A DNA stretch of 64,000 bases from Puccinia triticina (taxonomy: Eukaryota; Basidiomycota; Pucciniomycetes; Pucciniales; Pucciniaceae): NCBI RefSeq assembly GCF_026914185.1, contig NC_070575.1, forward strand, positions 2,108,001 to 2,172,000, written 5' to 3'. Shown one piece after another: positions 44,640 through 55,804 of the stretch (positions are counted from its first letter, which is position 1; the number at the start of each line of letters is the position of its first letter). The translations under genes and the position numbers were made by a program. The notes below the pieces were generated by a model. That model worked only from the letters and a program-made list of their open reading frames with translations. It had not been told where the DNA came from and ran no database searches.

Positions 44640-46417
44640 CGGACGATGCAAGTGATGCTATTCGGCTTTTTTTGTTTGATCTTGAGTTGTAACGCCGTCG
44701 TTACTATGTAGCTTAATTCGGGTCGCGATGTGCTTGGCGGTTCTGGAAAGAGCACGCAGACGGACGCAGACTGAATCAATTTCACTGTGCGGGACAATCC
44801 GGGGGTCTCTGCGGGTGTCAAAGTATTGCCCGGCCTCCGTCACCTATCGTCCCCCCGCAAAATGCCAAGTTGCCCCAATGGTCCATCAGTCCATCGGGGA
44901 GAATTTTCTTTCAATAGGGGGGTTCACATTTGATATTTGGCAGAAAAAAGAAATCAAATCAGCAGAGAAATCAAGGTTTTCACTTACGACTCCCAGCCAA
45001 TTTGGCTGGATAGTTAATTACTTTCCAAAACAGCAAGCAGTGCAGTGTAAGCAAAACCATCAGCGCTCACCCTCAAATGGGAACCATCCTAATTGGGAAT
45101 TCCAACTGGCGTTTCATTTTTAGAACTCTTGAAAGAGCTTCTATTGCGCAAACTGAACCTAACTGTGCCAGACTCAAGGTATTTTGTAAGGTGCAATGGT
45201 GTTGCAGCCCCACCTTCCAAATGTCCACAGGGTGGATCAATCCAGCTCTGCCCAACGCTATAGTCCTGCTTTCAACAGCTCTCATATGAAAACCCATATT
45301 TGTTTTTTATCTTTTAAAATGTCCCCAGAATTTTATAGCTGCTGATGGGCCACTGTTTTACAGTAACTTTCCCTATAGTTTATAACTAAAAGAGGTACAA
45401 CACAGAGGTAAGTAGACTTAAAATCCCATTCTGTTGTACAAACAAACCGGACTTGACAAGTCCTTTGAAATTGAAATGAGGGCCCCATCCTGCATGGTTG
45501 GTACAAGGAAGAAATTTCTCCACCACTCTTTAGGAGGATGGCTGAACATACAAAAAAAACTCAGTTGATTGAAGCAATTTTGATTTGCCAGGCTCACACT
45601 CTTGCCTGGAGGCTGACTAGTTTTTCTCAATCTGAGTCAAGCAGACAGGAAAACAATTTTGTGCGGTTATGTTTTCTGCATCAAGTTGACATGGCTTCAT
45701 GGCTGATAAGCTGTAAATAACTATTCACCCTGATTGTATTGCAAGCTTCATTGATGGTTATCTGACATAAAGCAAAACCATTATCATCATGTGGCATCTT
45801 GCCATAAAAACCTTCTTTGCACTGACAGGCAAATATGTAGACTACATGATCAGACTTTTCTCAGTCCCTGAAAATAAGGTTTAAGTTTTTCAATACATAT
45901 GATTTTCTGGTTCTATATTCCTTAACTTTGTCACCCCTAATTGTAAGTGTGCTGTATGTTTTGGCTTTTAGAGGATACAATTACCAATAATTCAATCCAC
46001 TAGATATTTTACAGGATCAATTACCAGGTTTTGACGGGAAAAAACTCATACATGATTTCCCATACATATTTAGGCTCTTCAGGCCCCTCTGGATTGATTT
46101 TTCAGGGTTTGTAACAGTGTGAGTCGTATCTTTCAGCCATATTTTCTTGCAGTTTTTACAACAACAGTGTTGCTGACTCACATATCTTTTCATGGCTTGA
46201 CAGTGAATAAATTTCATACACTACTAGTACACTATACAGAATAAGATTTAAAATTAGTTTGGGAAGTTTCACTGTATCATTGAGACTCAATTGTGAAATT
46301 CTTGCTTCTTGCAGGTGGTGGCAAACCCGGGCACAACACACCTTATCATTTGCTTAAACCTAGGAAGGAATAATAAGGATCAACAATTTTCCTTATCTGA
46401 TTAATTTCAAATTCACA
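44640..46417. other. Intergenic, no gene recognised
   Basis: The GC-rich PRP31 promoter side (44640-44890) gives way at about 44915 (AATAGGGGGGTTCACATTTG) to AT-rich DNA. That boundary text resembles the end of the TA-flanked MITEs, without a partner. Only short open frames occur to 46417. Confidence 0.4.
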
Positions 46418-48687
46418 ATGGGAGCTCATTCAAATTGCCTGAAATTATCAGCTTTGTTATTTGCCTTTTTCTTCTTAAAAGCAGTTCAAGGCTCATATCT
46501 ATGGGGAAAGCTCAATTGGACACAACAGTCAGAGGATTTGACTGAGAAATTAATTGCAGAAAGTATGCATCATTTTATTTGCCTTAGCCATCATCACTTT
46601 CATAATTAGGTTTTCTATAAGCTATGAGTCTGGCTGACCTATAATCCTTCCAATTGTTGAAATCGATTATCTGTTACTAACAAAAACAAAAATTCAGTCA
46701 GCCAAGAAGACAATGGGCACTCAGTCACCCACATACTGCGAAGCCCAAGTTACAATCCAAGCTGGACAGAACAACAAGATGCAAAGAAACACATTTTAGG
46801 AATAATCCAGATGGGAAATCATAGAAGTAAGCTAAGAAAACAAATGAATCTTCATCCATGCATTCATGAGGGGGCTTCAAGCTTGTATTTTCAACATGCA
46901 GGATGAATTTCAGAAACCCCCAATTCAGGAATTTTGTGACCTTGTCCTTTTGTTTCTCCATGATAGTTGGTTGATTGAATTCAGAACAGATGTTTTGTGC
47001 TGGCAGTCCCAACTCCCTGGATTGAGGGTTGATGAGTGAGGTCCTGCATGCAGAAAACAATCCAAGTTTCAATTTCAAATCCCCTAGTGATTATATCCAG
47101 ACATTAATTTTGGAACTGTTTTGAATTTCATCCTTAATTCTGATAGTGATAGAGCCTGAGAAATCTGGATGGGAAAAGCAAAGTATGTATTCATGGGGTT
47201 TTCAAAACAATAGCTTCTCTCTGAAGATGAATAATAACTGTGCATTAATTCTCTCAACTAGAAATGATGAAGGAAGATTTCAATTCACTCAAACATTTTT
47301 CCAGGGGGTTTTCAAAATTGCCCCAAAGGCTTGGTGATCTTTTCAAAGACGAGGACTCAAAATATGATCTCTGCTATGGAAATTTTTATAGGCTGAAAGA
47401 AATACATACAACTATGGAGAATTTGCTTCCTGCCTTTCAGGTTGAAAATTCAATGTATGTGAAAATCCAAATCTATCATGAGAGCTATAAGGATAGGATT
47501 TGAGCTGAAACAATAGTATTTATCCTTTATTATCAGAATACCAAATTATAAAGAGATTGAGGATATATTTACAAGATTACTTCAGGAACTGCTTGGCACT
47601 GTAGTTCAAATGAGTCCTACTATTAAAAGTGAATCATTACATTCAAGGTTCTTGTATCTGCAAAGGACCATGTTTGAAACAATCTACTACTTCTTCAAAT
47701 ATCAGCTTATAGGAGTGCATGAATTTGTTACACTGTTTAGAAAACACAACACTATATTTGAGTTTTCAAAACTTGTTTTCCAATCATATAGGCATCAACA
47801 ACACTTGATCTCAAGTGAAATTTTACCTCAGAGCAGAAAAAATGTTCTGGATAATTGGTATTACTCCTCCTTCAAGTTTTTCTTGGAAGGTAAGCTAATG
47901 ATCTTTAGTTTTCCATTAGAAACTTTTGACTGAGGATAAAAATTTTCTACTATCGCATCTACATCTTGCCATAGGAATAGGAGAAAGAGACAGGCACCTT
48001 TTTTCACATGAATATGCTAAAAATTCATTTTTATACTACATGAAACTGCCTGAGGGGGAAAAGAGTCAAGGATTAAAGATGAAGATATCACATATCATAG
48101 AGATGACCTTTGGTGTTGATCATCAGGGAAAAGAAGGAAAAATATTACCGGATCCAACATCCAGAGAATGGAGTATACTTTATTTCAAAAATAATAATTT
48201 TGAAGAATTGATTGATGCTTTCATCAACATTGATGCCTTTGAAGAGCAGGGAAAATCCAGTTTAGAGTTAACACTCTTGTTCCAGCTTATTGAGTATTTG
48301 AAAGAATACTATCCACAAGAGACTCAGGAGATCCTGAAAGGAAAAAATGAATTCCACAAAAAGTTTAATTTGATATCATCAAGTACTCAGTTGCTTTCAA
48401 AGTTAGAAAACATTCAGATTTATTTGGAAAGGGAATTCAAAAAGCCAAGTTGGAACGTTCCCATTTTTTCCAAAAAGGATAAAGAGGCAACAGAGAAGAG
48501 GTTATTTGAACTGGAATCATTTGCAAAGTATATAAAAAGTATGGAAGCAGAAAAATATCAAGACAATGAGAAAATTGACTATCATAGTTCACTTTACAGA
48601 TATTGTCACTATGGTATTATTTCTGATAGAATTGAATCTCTGAAGTTAAAGCTTATTGAATTAAGTGAGTACTATGAAAAAATATAA
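46418..48687 (+). CDS. Secreted protein of unrecognised family, paralogue A (MITE-containing intron)
   Basis: Signal peptide MGAHSNCLKLSALLFAFFFL with a likely cleavage after VQGS. Exons 46418-46562, 46698-46826, 47147-47182, 47262-47454, 47537-47889 and 47981-48687 are in phase and sum to 1563 nt (520 residues). The mature part is helical, Lys/Glu-rich and Cys-poor, with YHSSLYRYCHYGIISDRIES near the C-terminus and DNWYYSSFKFFLE before the last intron. It is clearly homologous along its whole length to the gene at 55805-57780. Compared with that gene, about 30 residues are missing between GNHR and MIEPEKS, where intron 2 contains a MITE. No domain recognised; candidate effector or other secreted factor by inference only. 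Confidence 0.7.
46870..47084. mobile_element. MITE inside intron 2 of the secreted-protein gene
   Basis: GGGGGCTTCAAGC and, further in, CATGCAGGATGAATTTCAGA at the left; GTCCTGCATGCAGAAA and TTTCAAATCCCC then TA at the right. The internal sequence CCCCCAATTCAGGAA matches the 9161-9349 element. 215 bp. Inserted into what is exon sequence in the paralogue at 55805-57780. Confidence 0.65.
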
Positions 48688-48908
48688 AACATAGAACTCA
48701 TGAATTAATTTCTGTCCTCAAAGATACATTTTTGAATATTTGAATTATATTGCCTCTTTCGGCGCTTGTATCTAAGTGGATATATTCTCATTTTTGAATT
48801 TATAGGAGAGGGAGGATTTTTTTCATTTCTATTTTCTATGTGATATGGGTTCTTTCATATATCTTGTTTCCTCTTTTGGTTAAGAATTCATCTTATGCAG
48901 TAGCAATA
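48688..48908. other. 3' flank of paralogue A
   Basis: AT-rich sequence; presumed 3' untranslated region. No clear polyadenylation signal can be assigned. Confidence 0.35.
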
Positions 48909-49083
48909 GGGGTTTCACAATAAGGAAAAACGGGAAGGTGTTTGAGCGCTTGCAAGTATTGTTATGAGGATGCTTGGGGCAATTTCTTGCAGGACTTCAC
49001 GCCAAATTTTTAAGTGAGTATGTCAACCGCAAGTAAAGAAATTTAGTGCCGCGGGAAGCAAAAATGGTTACTGTGAAACCCCC
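48909..49083. mobile_element. TA-flanked MITE, GGGGTTTCACA ends
   Basis: GGGGTTTCACAATAAGG at the left and TACTGTGAAACCCCC at the right with TA on both sides. 175 bp, short arms, non-coding. Third complete member of the TA-flanked group. Confidence 0.65.
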
Positions 49084-49379
49084 TAATAGATTTTTCTGCA
49101 GGATAAAGTTTAAGTAGCCTTGGAAAATCTTATCCGCTTTATTCAGCTTTTCCAAAAGATTTTGAAAGATTTTCCCTCCTGCATTTGGATCTACTGGGAA
49201 TCAAGTGACACAAATTAGTCTGATCTCAGTACTGCCCACACAACAAGCACATGCGCAAAGGGTCTGGTTTCAAACCCCCCGGGCCTGTTGAAAGTGCCAG
49301 CTGGTTTGATCTGCACCAATGTCAAATATTATGATGATATAGAAAAATTGTTAACAATCAAAACACAGGTGTAAACCTG

Positions 49380-50157
49380 GCTGTGTTTGCGTATGTAGGT
49401 CTGGTCAGCCGGCCGGCCCAACTGGAACTGGAGCCCCGCCGCACCTTTTGTCCTGGGTCAGGTCAGCCGTCCAAACTTGTCCCGTAGCCTGCCGGGTCGT
49501 GGTCTAACTTAACTGAGTCCCTCTATTGGAGAGAGGCCGCCCTCCCGCAGGGACCCCCCGAAGGAGGTCGCTTCGCTCCCCCGAGGAGGAGGGACTTGGC
49601 TAAGAGCATTCACATTTGTTCCGTAGATTTTCAGGTTAAATCAGCTTGAGTAATTAGCCTCAGGCTTGATCTCAGGCTAGGAAGGGTCGCTAAATAGCGA
49701 GCGTTAACCTGAACTCAAGCGGTTTGATCGACCAGGGTAGCCCGGACCGATGCGATTGCCGGTTGGGTTAAGTTGCAATGCGAGTGCTCAAGTTAGGGTC
49801 GCGGGTAGCCCACGGGTAGACCCGAGCCACTCTGTGTACCCGCCGAGTCCCGACTCACCGCGACGGGCCCGGGTAGAGGCGGTGGACCCGAATTGACAGG
49901 GGGACCGTCATCTACGCCAGAGTTGGGACTGGGCACTCGAAAGTTTTCAGTCACCGATACCCTCACTAGCCCGGACTCACCAAGAAAAACAGGTCATCAA
50001 CCACTCGTCTCGTAAGTCACCTCTCATTTCATTACTGTGTGTTATCGAAACATTTGGATATATCCCGGACGGCGCTGACACTTCCTCTGTTTCCTTTTTG
50101 GTTTAAAATCCAGTTAACGCTCTACAGTAGTAGCACGCATAGAGTAATCTTAACAAA
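49380..50157. promoter_or_regulatory. Upstream region of TIM9
   Basis: CG-rich segment unlike the surrounding AT-rich DNA, with GCCGGCCGGCC, CCCGAGGAGGAGG and CGGGTAGACCCGAG-type palindromes. It ends in a pyrimidine-rich leader just before the ATG. It probably contains the promoter and possibly a 5' UTR intron (GTAAGTCACC at 50011 to CAG at about 50114), but no defined element can be assigned. Confidence 0.35.
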
Positions 50158-50560
50158 ATGGACGCCTCGTCTCTCAGCTCTCAAGATTCAGCCCAGTTGA
50201 ATCGACTGATCGAACAGAAACAGATGAAGGATTTCTTGAAACTCTATTCGTCTTTAGTCGAAAGATGTTTTACAAGTTGCTGTCAAGATTTCACCTCGAG
50301 AGCCCTATCTTCCAAGGAGGTAAGTAATGCTTTAATTTCGATGAACTCAGGAAACATAAAAGTTTAGATGATCTTTTCTTTCAGAAGAGTCTGGCCGCTG
50401 ACACCTCTCTCCATTTCTCGCTTCTCCCCCATTTGTCTACACTTTCTTTGATTAGGAAAGTTGCGTGAACAATTGTGCGGATAAATTTCTGAAACATTCC
50501 GAACGAGTTGGCGCTAGATTCTCAGAACATAACGCCGAAATGATGCAAAAACGATCCTAA
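50158..50560 (+). CDS. TIM9: Mitochondrial intermembrane-space chaperone Tim9
   Basis: Small Tim chaperone that, with Tim10, escorts hydrophobic carrier precursors to the TIM22 complex. Two exons, 50158-50319 and 50456-50560, joined by a 136-nt GT-AG intron, sum to 267 nt, 88 residues, the normal size. The twin CX3C signature is complete: CFTSC at the end of exon 1 and CVNNC at the start of exon 2, separated by [15 protein letters not shown]. The flanks ([20 protein letters not shown] and [20 protein letters not shown]) fit Tim9 better than Tim10. No transit peptide, as expected. Confidence 0.93.
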
Positions 50561-51002
50561 TAACCCCCCCCCCCCCCCGATAACTTCTTTCATCACTGAA
50601 TTACGTGCCAACTCTACTTGTTACCAGAAAGCCCCCCATCGACATCGGATAAACGAAAAACGAGATCAATTCAAACCTGTGACATCTAAGCTAGTGTCTG
50701 AGACAAGAACTTGCCGGTGTACTACATATACATCAATTGTTCGATGGCCATTAAATAGAATTTTCATTTAACACATCCCCCTGAGACCCATGTTATTAAA
50801 AACGAAAGAGTATTTTCACTAGGCCTACTTACCAAGGGGCAATGACTCAATATGAGCACACATCTGATTCCAGATAATTGATGAGCGGCCGTCACCACAA
50901 AGAGATTACAGTCGAGCGTTTGTTTGGGGACATTTCCGGTGCTCCGTGTGTCTTCATACTGGAGCGACCTTTGGCGACCCGGCAGAGATCTTTGGGGAAT
51001 GA

Positions 51003-51646
51003 TCAGATCTGCTTGGACCAGCAATGTCCCGCCGATGTGACTGCCACTAAAGCCTGAATGAGTTTCCTTCCACCAAATTCCATCCATTCATTCTCGTCCC
51101 AAGTCCGTGGCCCTTTGGTAGGCCAGCCTGCAGCCAGAATATTCATTAACTCATCGTGTCTTGGAGGGACTTCCATCAAGCCAGACTTTCTTTGCAAGAT
51201 TAGCGTGACCACACCTGCATCCCACCAACGAAGATTGACGATTGGCCATGTCTTCCCGTCTGAAGGAGGACCTCTTTTTTTGGCCCAGGGGAGGCTGCTC
51301 CAAGATATCACTCGAGCGGTGGTTGTCAACCACCACAGATGCTTGATTCTTCTTGTGCTAAATCCTTGCATCCAAGCACGTCTCCCTGTTCCGTAATCAT
51401 TCGGACCGAGCCTATTGGCTCTATGCCCGGCCGGAGTTCCCATGGCCTGGAAAGTAGAAAAGAGGCCCCATGGACAAGTGCGCTCGAGCATGCTGCTTCT
51501 TTTCTCATCTGGTGTAAATATTTAAATAACTCATTTGATGTGCCCCTGCAGGCCCCTGCTAATGTATAGCTGCGGATTTCCTGCTTTTCAATCTTGAAAG
51601 CAAGCCCTATATGTATTCGTTCGATGCACAGCTTTGACTTGGCCAT
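51003..51646 (-). other. Overlapping open frames, unrecognised, possibly one spliced gene
   Basis: Two minus-strand frames, 51646-51326 (MAKSKLCIERIHIGLAFKIE...) and 51491-51003 (ending WSKQI), overlap by about 165 bp and could be joined by an intron, giving a protein of roughly 200 residues. No signal peptide, domain or codon evidence is visible, and I recognise no family. Equally possible is chance. Confidence 0.2.
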
Positions 51647-51649
51647 CTT

Positions 51650-53077
51650 CGATTAATCATTCTCCCGCCTTGCCCTTATGCATACGGACATTAAAAAGGG
51701 GTGGTGTTGACGAGTATCTGATTGCTGGTCGAAGCTTGAAAACTCTCGGGCGTAGTTTGAACAAAACTAAACTCTCAGCTATCTAATTAGTAAAGCATGC
51801 TTTCGAAGTGGTGGACCTGGACCAGCGCACAAAAAAGAAAACTTGCTGGGATGACATCGCTTGCCTTACTTGATGCAACTAACAAAAGTATGTATCAACA
51901 AGTGTCAAGCGCTACCGATTAGGAATGCGAATAGAAATTCCAGACAAAGTTTTCGAGGTCATGGCCCATACGAATTCGTACCATAGTTCTGCCGGTGAGC
52001 ACTCTGGCGGATAACAAACTCCGACTCCACTGGGCTTTGAGAATTACAAAGACAAACTGTAAGACCGGTGCTCTCGCCATCGTGCGCCTGTCGCATGCTG
52101 GAGGCCAGATTAAATTATACTTTTGTCATTGACAGCCTTTCTTTAAGTGCGCCGATACTTCTAGGAATCATTAAATGAATATTTACGAGACTTTGTCATC
52201 GGAGAGTTAAACATAGGAAAAAGGCAAGTGTTTTTCACCTCAGATTTTATTGAAAGCAAGGGTTCTACAAGATGAAGATTTATTGGTTCATTTCTGACTC
52301 AAAATTTGAACACAAGTGCCCCATGGGATTGGGATTCACGCTGTGTTTCCATAATGATATTGGCACTGGCGACGGCGAAGCTTCCCGCTCTCTCTTCGTT
52401 CTCCTCCGCACCGAGAAGCTTTGCTAAGCTGAAGATATCCATGTGTACATTTTGATTTATGTATCAAGCAAGCATCAGACTCAAAATTCAATTACTCCAA
52501 ATATTCCAGTAGCGACTCTTAGTAAGGAAACGTCTACTTTCTGAAGGCCTTTTCCACACGATAACTCCGCTAAAGGTTTGCATGAGATGACGAAGGATAT
52601 ATCGGATCTCGATTTTGAAAGATTCATATCCCCACAAGATGTTGTTATTTGAGAGGCCCGTATAGAGACGGTTCATTTGGTAGGTGGGAGAAGAAGAAAG
52701 ACAAAATCGAAAGAAGGCAGGTTTACATGAGTTGAGCAAAAGTAGCCTTTTCGTTAGCCCGAACGCTGTGTGGTTGGATATGGAAAGGACATCGACATAT
52801 TGATGTAATTTGCATGCAAAGAGCGTGGAGCACGCGTAGTGTCAAGTGGGTTGGCTTTGGACCAAAGGAAGTATGTCCAGGAAGTCCACACAAGCCATCG
52901 AGTCTTCTTGTTGGCTGGAACATAGAGCCCTTGGAGGCACATAAAAAGACCGCGTCTTTGGGCTCTTTCGTCGCTCATCCTCACCCATTCCACAGCTTCT
53001 CCCAGTCCTCACCCATACACGTACCATCCCAAGAAAAGATCTACTGTCGAATTTTCGGTTCCGCTTAACTGCTCATA
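51650..53077. other. No gene recognised
   Basis: Mixed-composition sequence; short open frames at 52488-52739 and 52723-52993 (minus) show no family. The final 150 bp should contain the promoter of the secreted-protein gene at 53078. Confidence 0.4.
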
Positions 53078-53886
53078 ATGTTGTTCAAGTACTTGATGGC
53101 CACCGTGGCTCTTGCAGGTGAGTAGAGCGTTTTCAGATGAGAAAGCGGTGAAGATGGATGGTGTTGACTTGGATTGCCATCGATCTTTCTATAGCCTTTG
53201 CGATGAGCTCGCCGACGGAGCCTACTGCGACAGTTGCGAAACCAGCGGACACACTGAGCAAATGCCAGACGACGATCACCGAAGTCAAGGAGCCAGTAGT
53301 CGTTTCTTGCAATGAAGGCAAGGTCGAGAAAGTGAAGTCTCACTTGATCAAGGTCCAAAAACCCGTCCAGGCGCTTTCGATCAGCATCATCTTTTCTTCT
53401 ACCCTTACCATCCAAAAGGAGGTCGTCGTCAGTAACCTTTCGCCGAATCTGCCATAGCTCTTAGTCGAAGATTTGTTAACCATAACTACTTTTTGTATTC
53501 GACTATTGCTAGACTAAGTACTCTCACGAGTTCATCAAGGTGCTCATCAAATTCCAAGCCATCTTGAAGGTTATCTACTACCACCCCAAGATCTCAGCCG
53601 GCTGTACTGGTGGGCATTTGAAGCTTAAATCTGACAATTGTTGGTCGAAACGGGAAACACTGATGAACCTTATGTTTTATTACTCTTTCCTCGATTATCT
53701 TCGAGTGCAGAGGTCTATGCTAAACTTGACGCCCATTTCGACAGCATTTGCACCGTCTTTTTCAAAAAGCATGGGGTGGAGATTTACAAGATGATCCACG
53801 AGGAGGTCAGTCTCAACGTAACCGTTTGGGAGAAGTCCGGCTTCAAGTTCCAGTCCAAGGGCAACTACTCCACCATCAGCCAATAG
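53078..53886 (+). CDS. Small secreted protein, unrecognised family
   Basis: Four exons, 53078-53117, 53195-53427, 53519-53609 and 53711-53886, all with GT-AG introns, sum to 540 nt and 179 residues. The first intron splits the signal peptide MLFKYLMATVALAAFAMSSP. The mature protein is Thr/Val/Lys-rich with three cysteines (SKCQTTITE, VSCNEGKVE and SICTVFFKKHG), helical, ending VWEKSGFKFQSKGNYSTISQ. Splice choices at exons 2/3 (KEVV-YSHEFIK) and 3/4 (GCT-EVYAKLD) follow from phase. Secreted proteins of this size and intron pattern are common in rust fungi; the role is unknown. Confidence 0.7.
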
Positions 53887-54352
53887 GATCCTTTCCTTTC
53901 CCTCTTTCCAATGTCTTCTCTATCTTTGTTTCACCTCTCGGAATCCGGACCCCCCTATAAATCGATGGCCCCCGTGGAATTTTCTTCTTGTATAACCCAA
54001 GACTGTTTGTCTATCAAGGAAATCGCACTCTTGCTATCTGTTATACATATCTCTCTCACAAAGAGGGGTCGTCTCCTGACCCGTCTTGTGAAACTGCTCA
54101 TGTGCCGGGCCTCGTACCCTCACCCGGTCATGGTAATGTAAGACGGCCCCATTGCAAGGAATTTTGACTTGGGCATGAGTCTCCAGAGGCGAGAAACTAG
54201 TGAAGCAAACATGAGAAAGGGACGACGATTTGGTACCACAGTGAGACGATAAAAGATTGAAGGGGAACACTAAGGAGTAATTGGTATGTATATGACAGTA
54301 GAGCGATGGTACATTGTCTCATTAGTTGTCAAGCAAACCATTTGCGTAGGTT

Positions 54353-55189
54353 CAGGCAGGACCCAGGAAAGCCCCTATGGAACACAGTAACCAAAATGTA
54401 TGAATTTTTGGTCAAAAAACAAAAAATGTACGCACCCCAGATGTATGAATGGGAAATTTGGCGGATAAGGTACTCACCCCAATTGTATGAAGTTTTTTGG
54501 GGGACAAGGGGGGTAGTAACCAAAAATGTATGAGAATGAGGATGTGATGCCAGGGTTTTTTTTGCACCCCCCCTATATTGGTCCAGCTCTTCCTGTATCA
54601 ACCACATGTCCCAATTGCAGCTGGTTTCTACACTTCCTTGCCAAGTTCTGGGATTTTTGTGCATCTTGAAGTAGCACATCTACACCATTTATTCCCAGTC
54701 ACCAAAGGCTTAAATATTACGGATGCTGGTGGGAATTGTGTATCCAGCTCCCAGAGATTACATTCTCTTCTTCTTACAATGTCTCAAATTGCTTTTCTAG
54801 AACACTGGCAGAACAAATTTTTGAACACAAAAGCTCTCAAAAAAAGCAATAAAAATGTAGATGAAGAGTAACAATCAGTTGTTGATGATAGTCTATGCAG
54901 TTTTCTAGTTGAATATGAAATTTAAAATATCTTCTTCTTACATTTTTTACCTTTGTCACTGCTCCTCTGGGTATGTAGCAGAAATGGCTACTCAAAAAAG
55001 GATTTCTGGGAGTATTTCTTCACACCCGCGGCAAAAAAAAACATACGCACAAAATATGTATGAATTTTTTGAAAAAGCTCTGCACCTACGCACAAAACGT
55101 GTATGAATGGGCTCCAAAAATGTATGAATTTTTTGAAAATCTTGAAATTTAGGTTACTGTGTTCCATAGGGGCTTTCCAGGGTCCTGTT
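54353..55189. mobile_element. Element with AGGACCCTGGAAAGCC termini
   Basis: Left CAGGACCCAGGAAAGCCCCT then ATGGAACACAGTAACC is mirrored at the right by GGTTACTGTGTTCCATAGGG then GCTTTCCAGGGTCCTG. About 840 bp. Both halves repeat AAAATGTATGAATTTTT (54400-54530 and 55040-55130), while the middle lacks the motif. No coding sequence recognised. The outer element at 32450-34965 has the same ends. Confidence 0.75.
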
Positions 55190-55804
55190 CAGGCCGTGTT
55201 GGCTTGAGAATTTGACTGTGGTGAATATTTTTCAGCTCACCCGGTTTCATGGAGTTTTAGACTGTCCAACTCAACCCTGTACCTCCCTAGCAGGTTGTCC
55301 CGCAGCTGCACACAGTCGGCGCGATCCGACCACAATTTTACAACACTGTGGCAAGAGGGAGGTACTTGAGTTAAGTCAAGGTAGCTGGATCATTCCAATC
55401 TGGTGAAGAAATCCCCCTCACTCCATCCGGTTGGACAACCTAGAAATGTCAAAACTCAGGTACATGAGGGGGGCTAGGCAGCTGGGCCTTGTCAAAGGGA
55501 CACCCTGCTTGACGCAAAACTGGACAAGGAGTTGAGATTCAATTGTGCAACTTGTGCAAATTTTGCAACTTGCATGCATAAGACTTATCCAAACTATTGC
55601 AACCACAAGAAAAATGCATTGCTGCATAGCTAAAGTGAAAACTAAATCTAACCAGAACCAAGCTAAATGTAAAGAAAGAGGATCAACAAGAATATTAAAG
55701 CAAATCTCCTAGGCTCTACAGAACCCAAATCAAAAGCAGGGCTCTGGAAGGATAAGAGAATTCAAATAAACCAATTAAAGATTCAAGAAAAGAATCCTTG
55801 ATTC

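Noticed and set aside
46840..46906. Calling the 46418 gene a pseudogene because of the TGA at 46904
   Set aside because: A GT-AG intron from 46827 to 47146 removes the stop and keeps phase through four further exons; left as a testable intron model.
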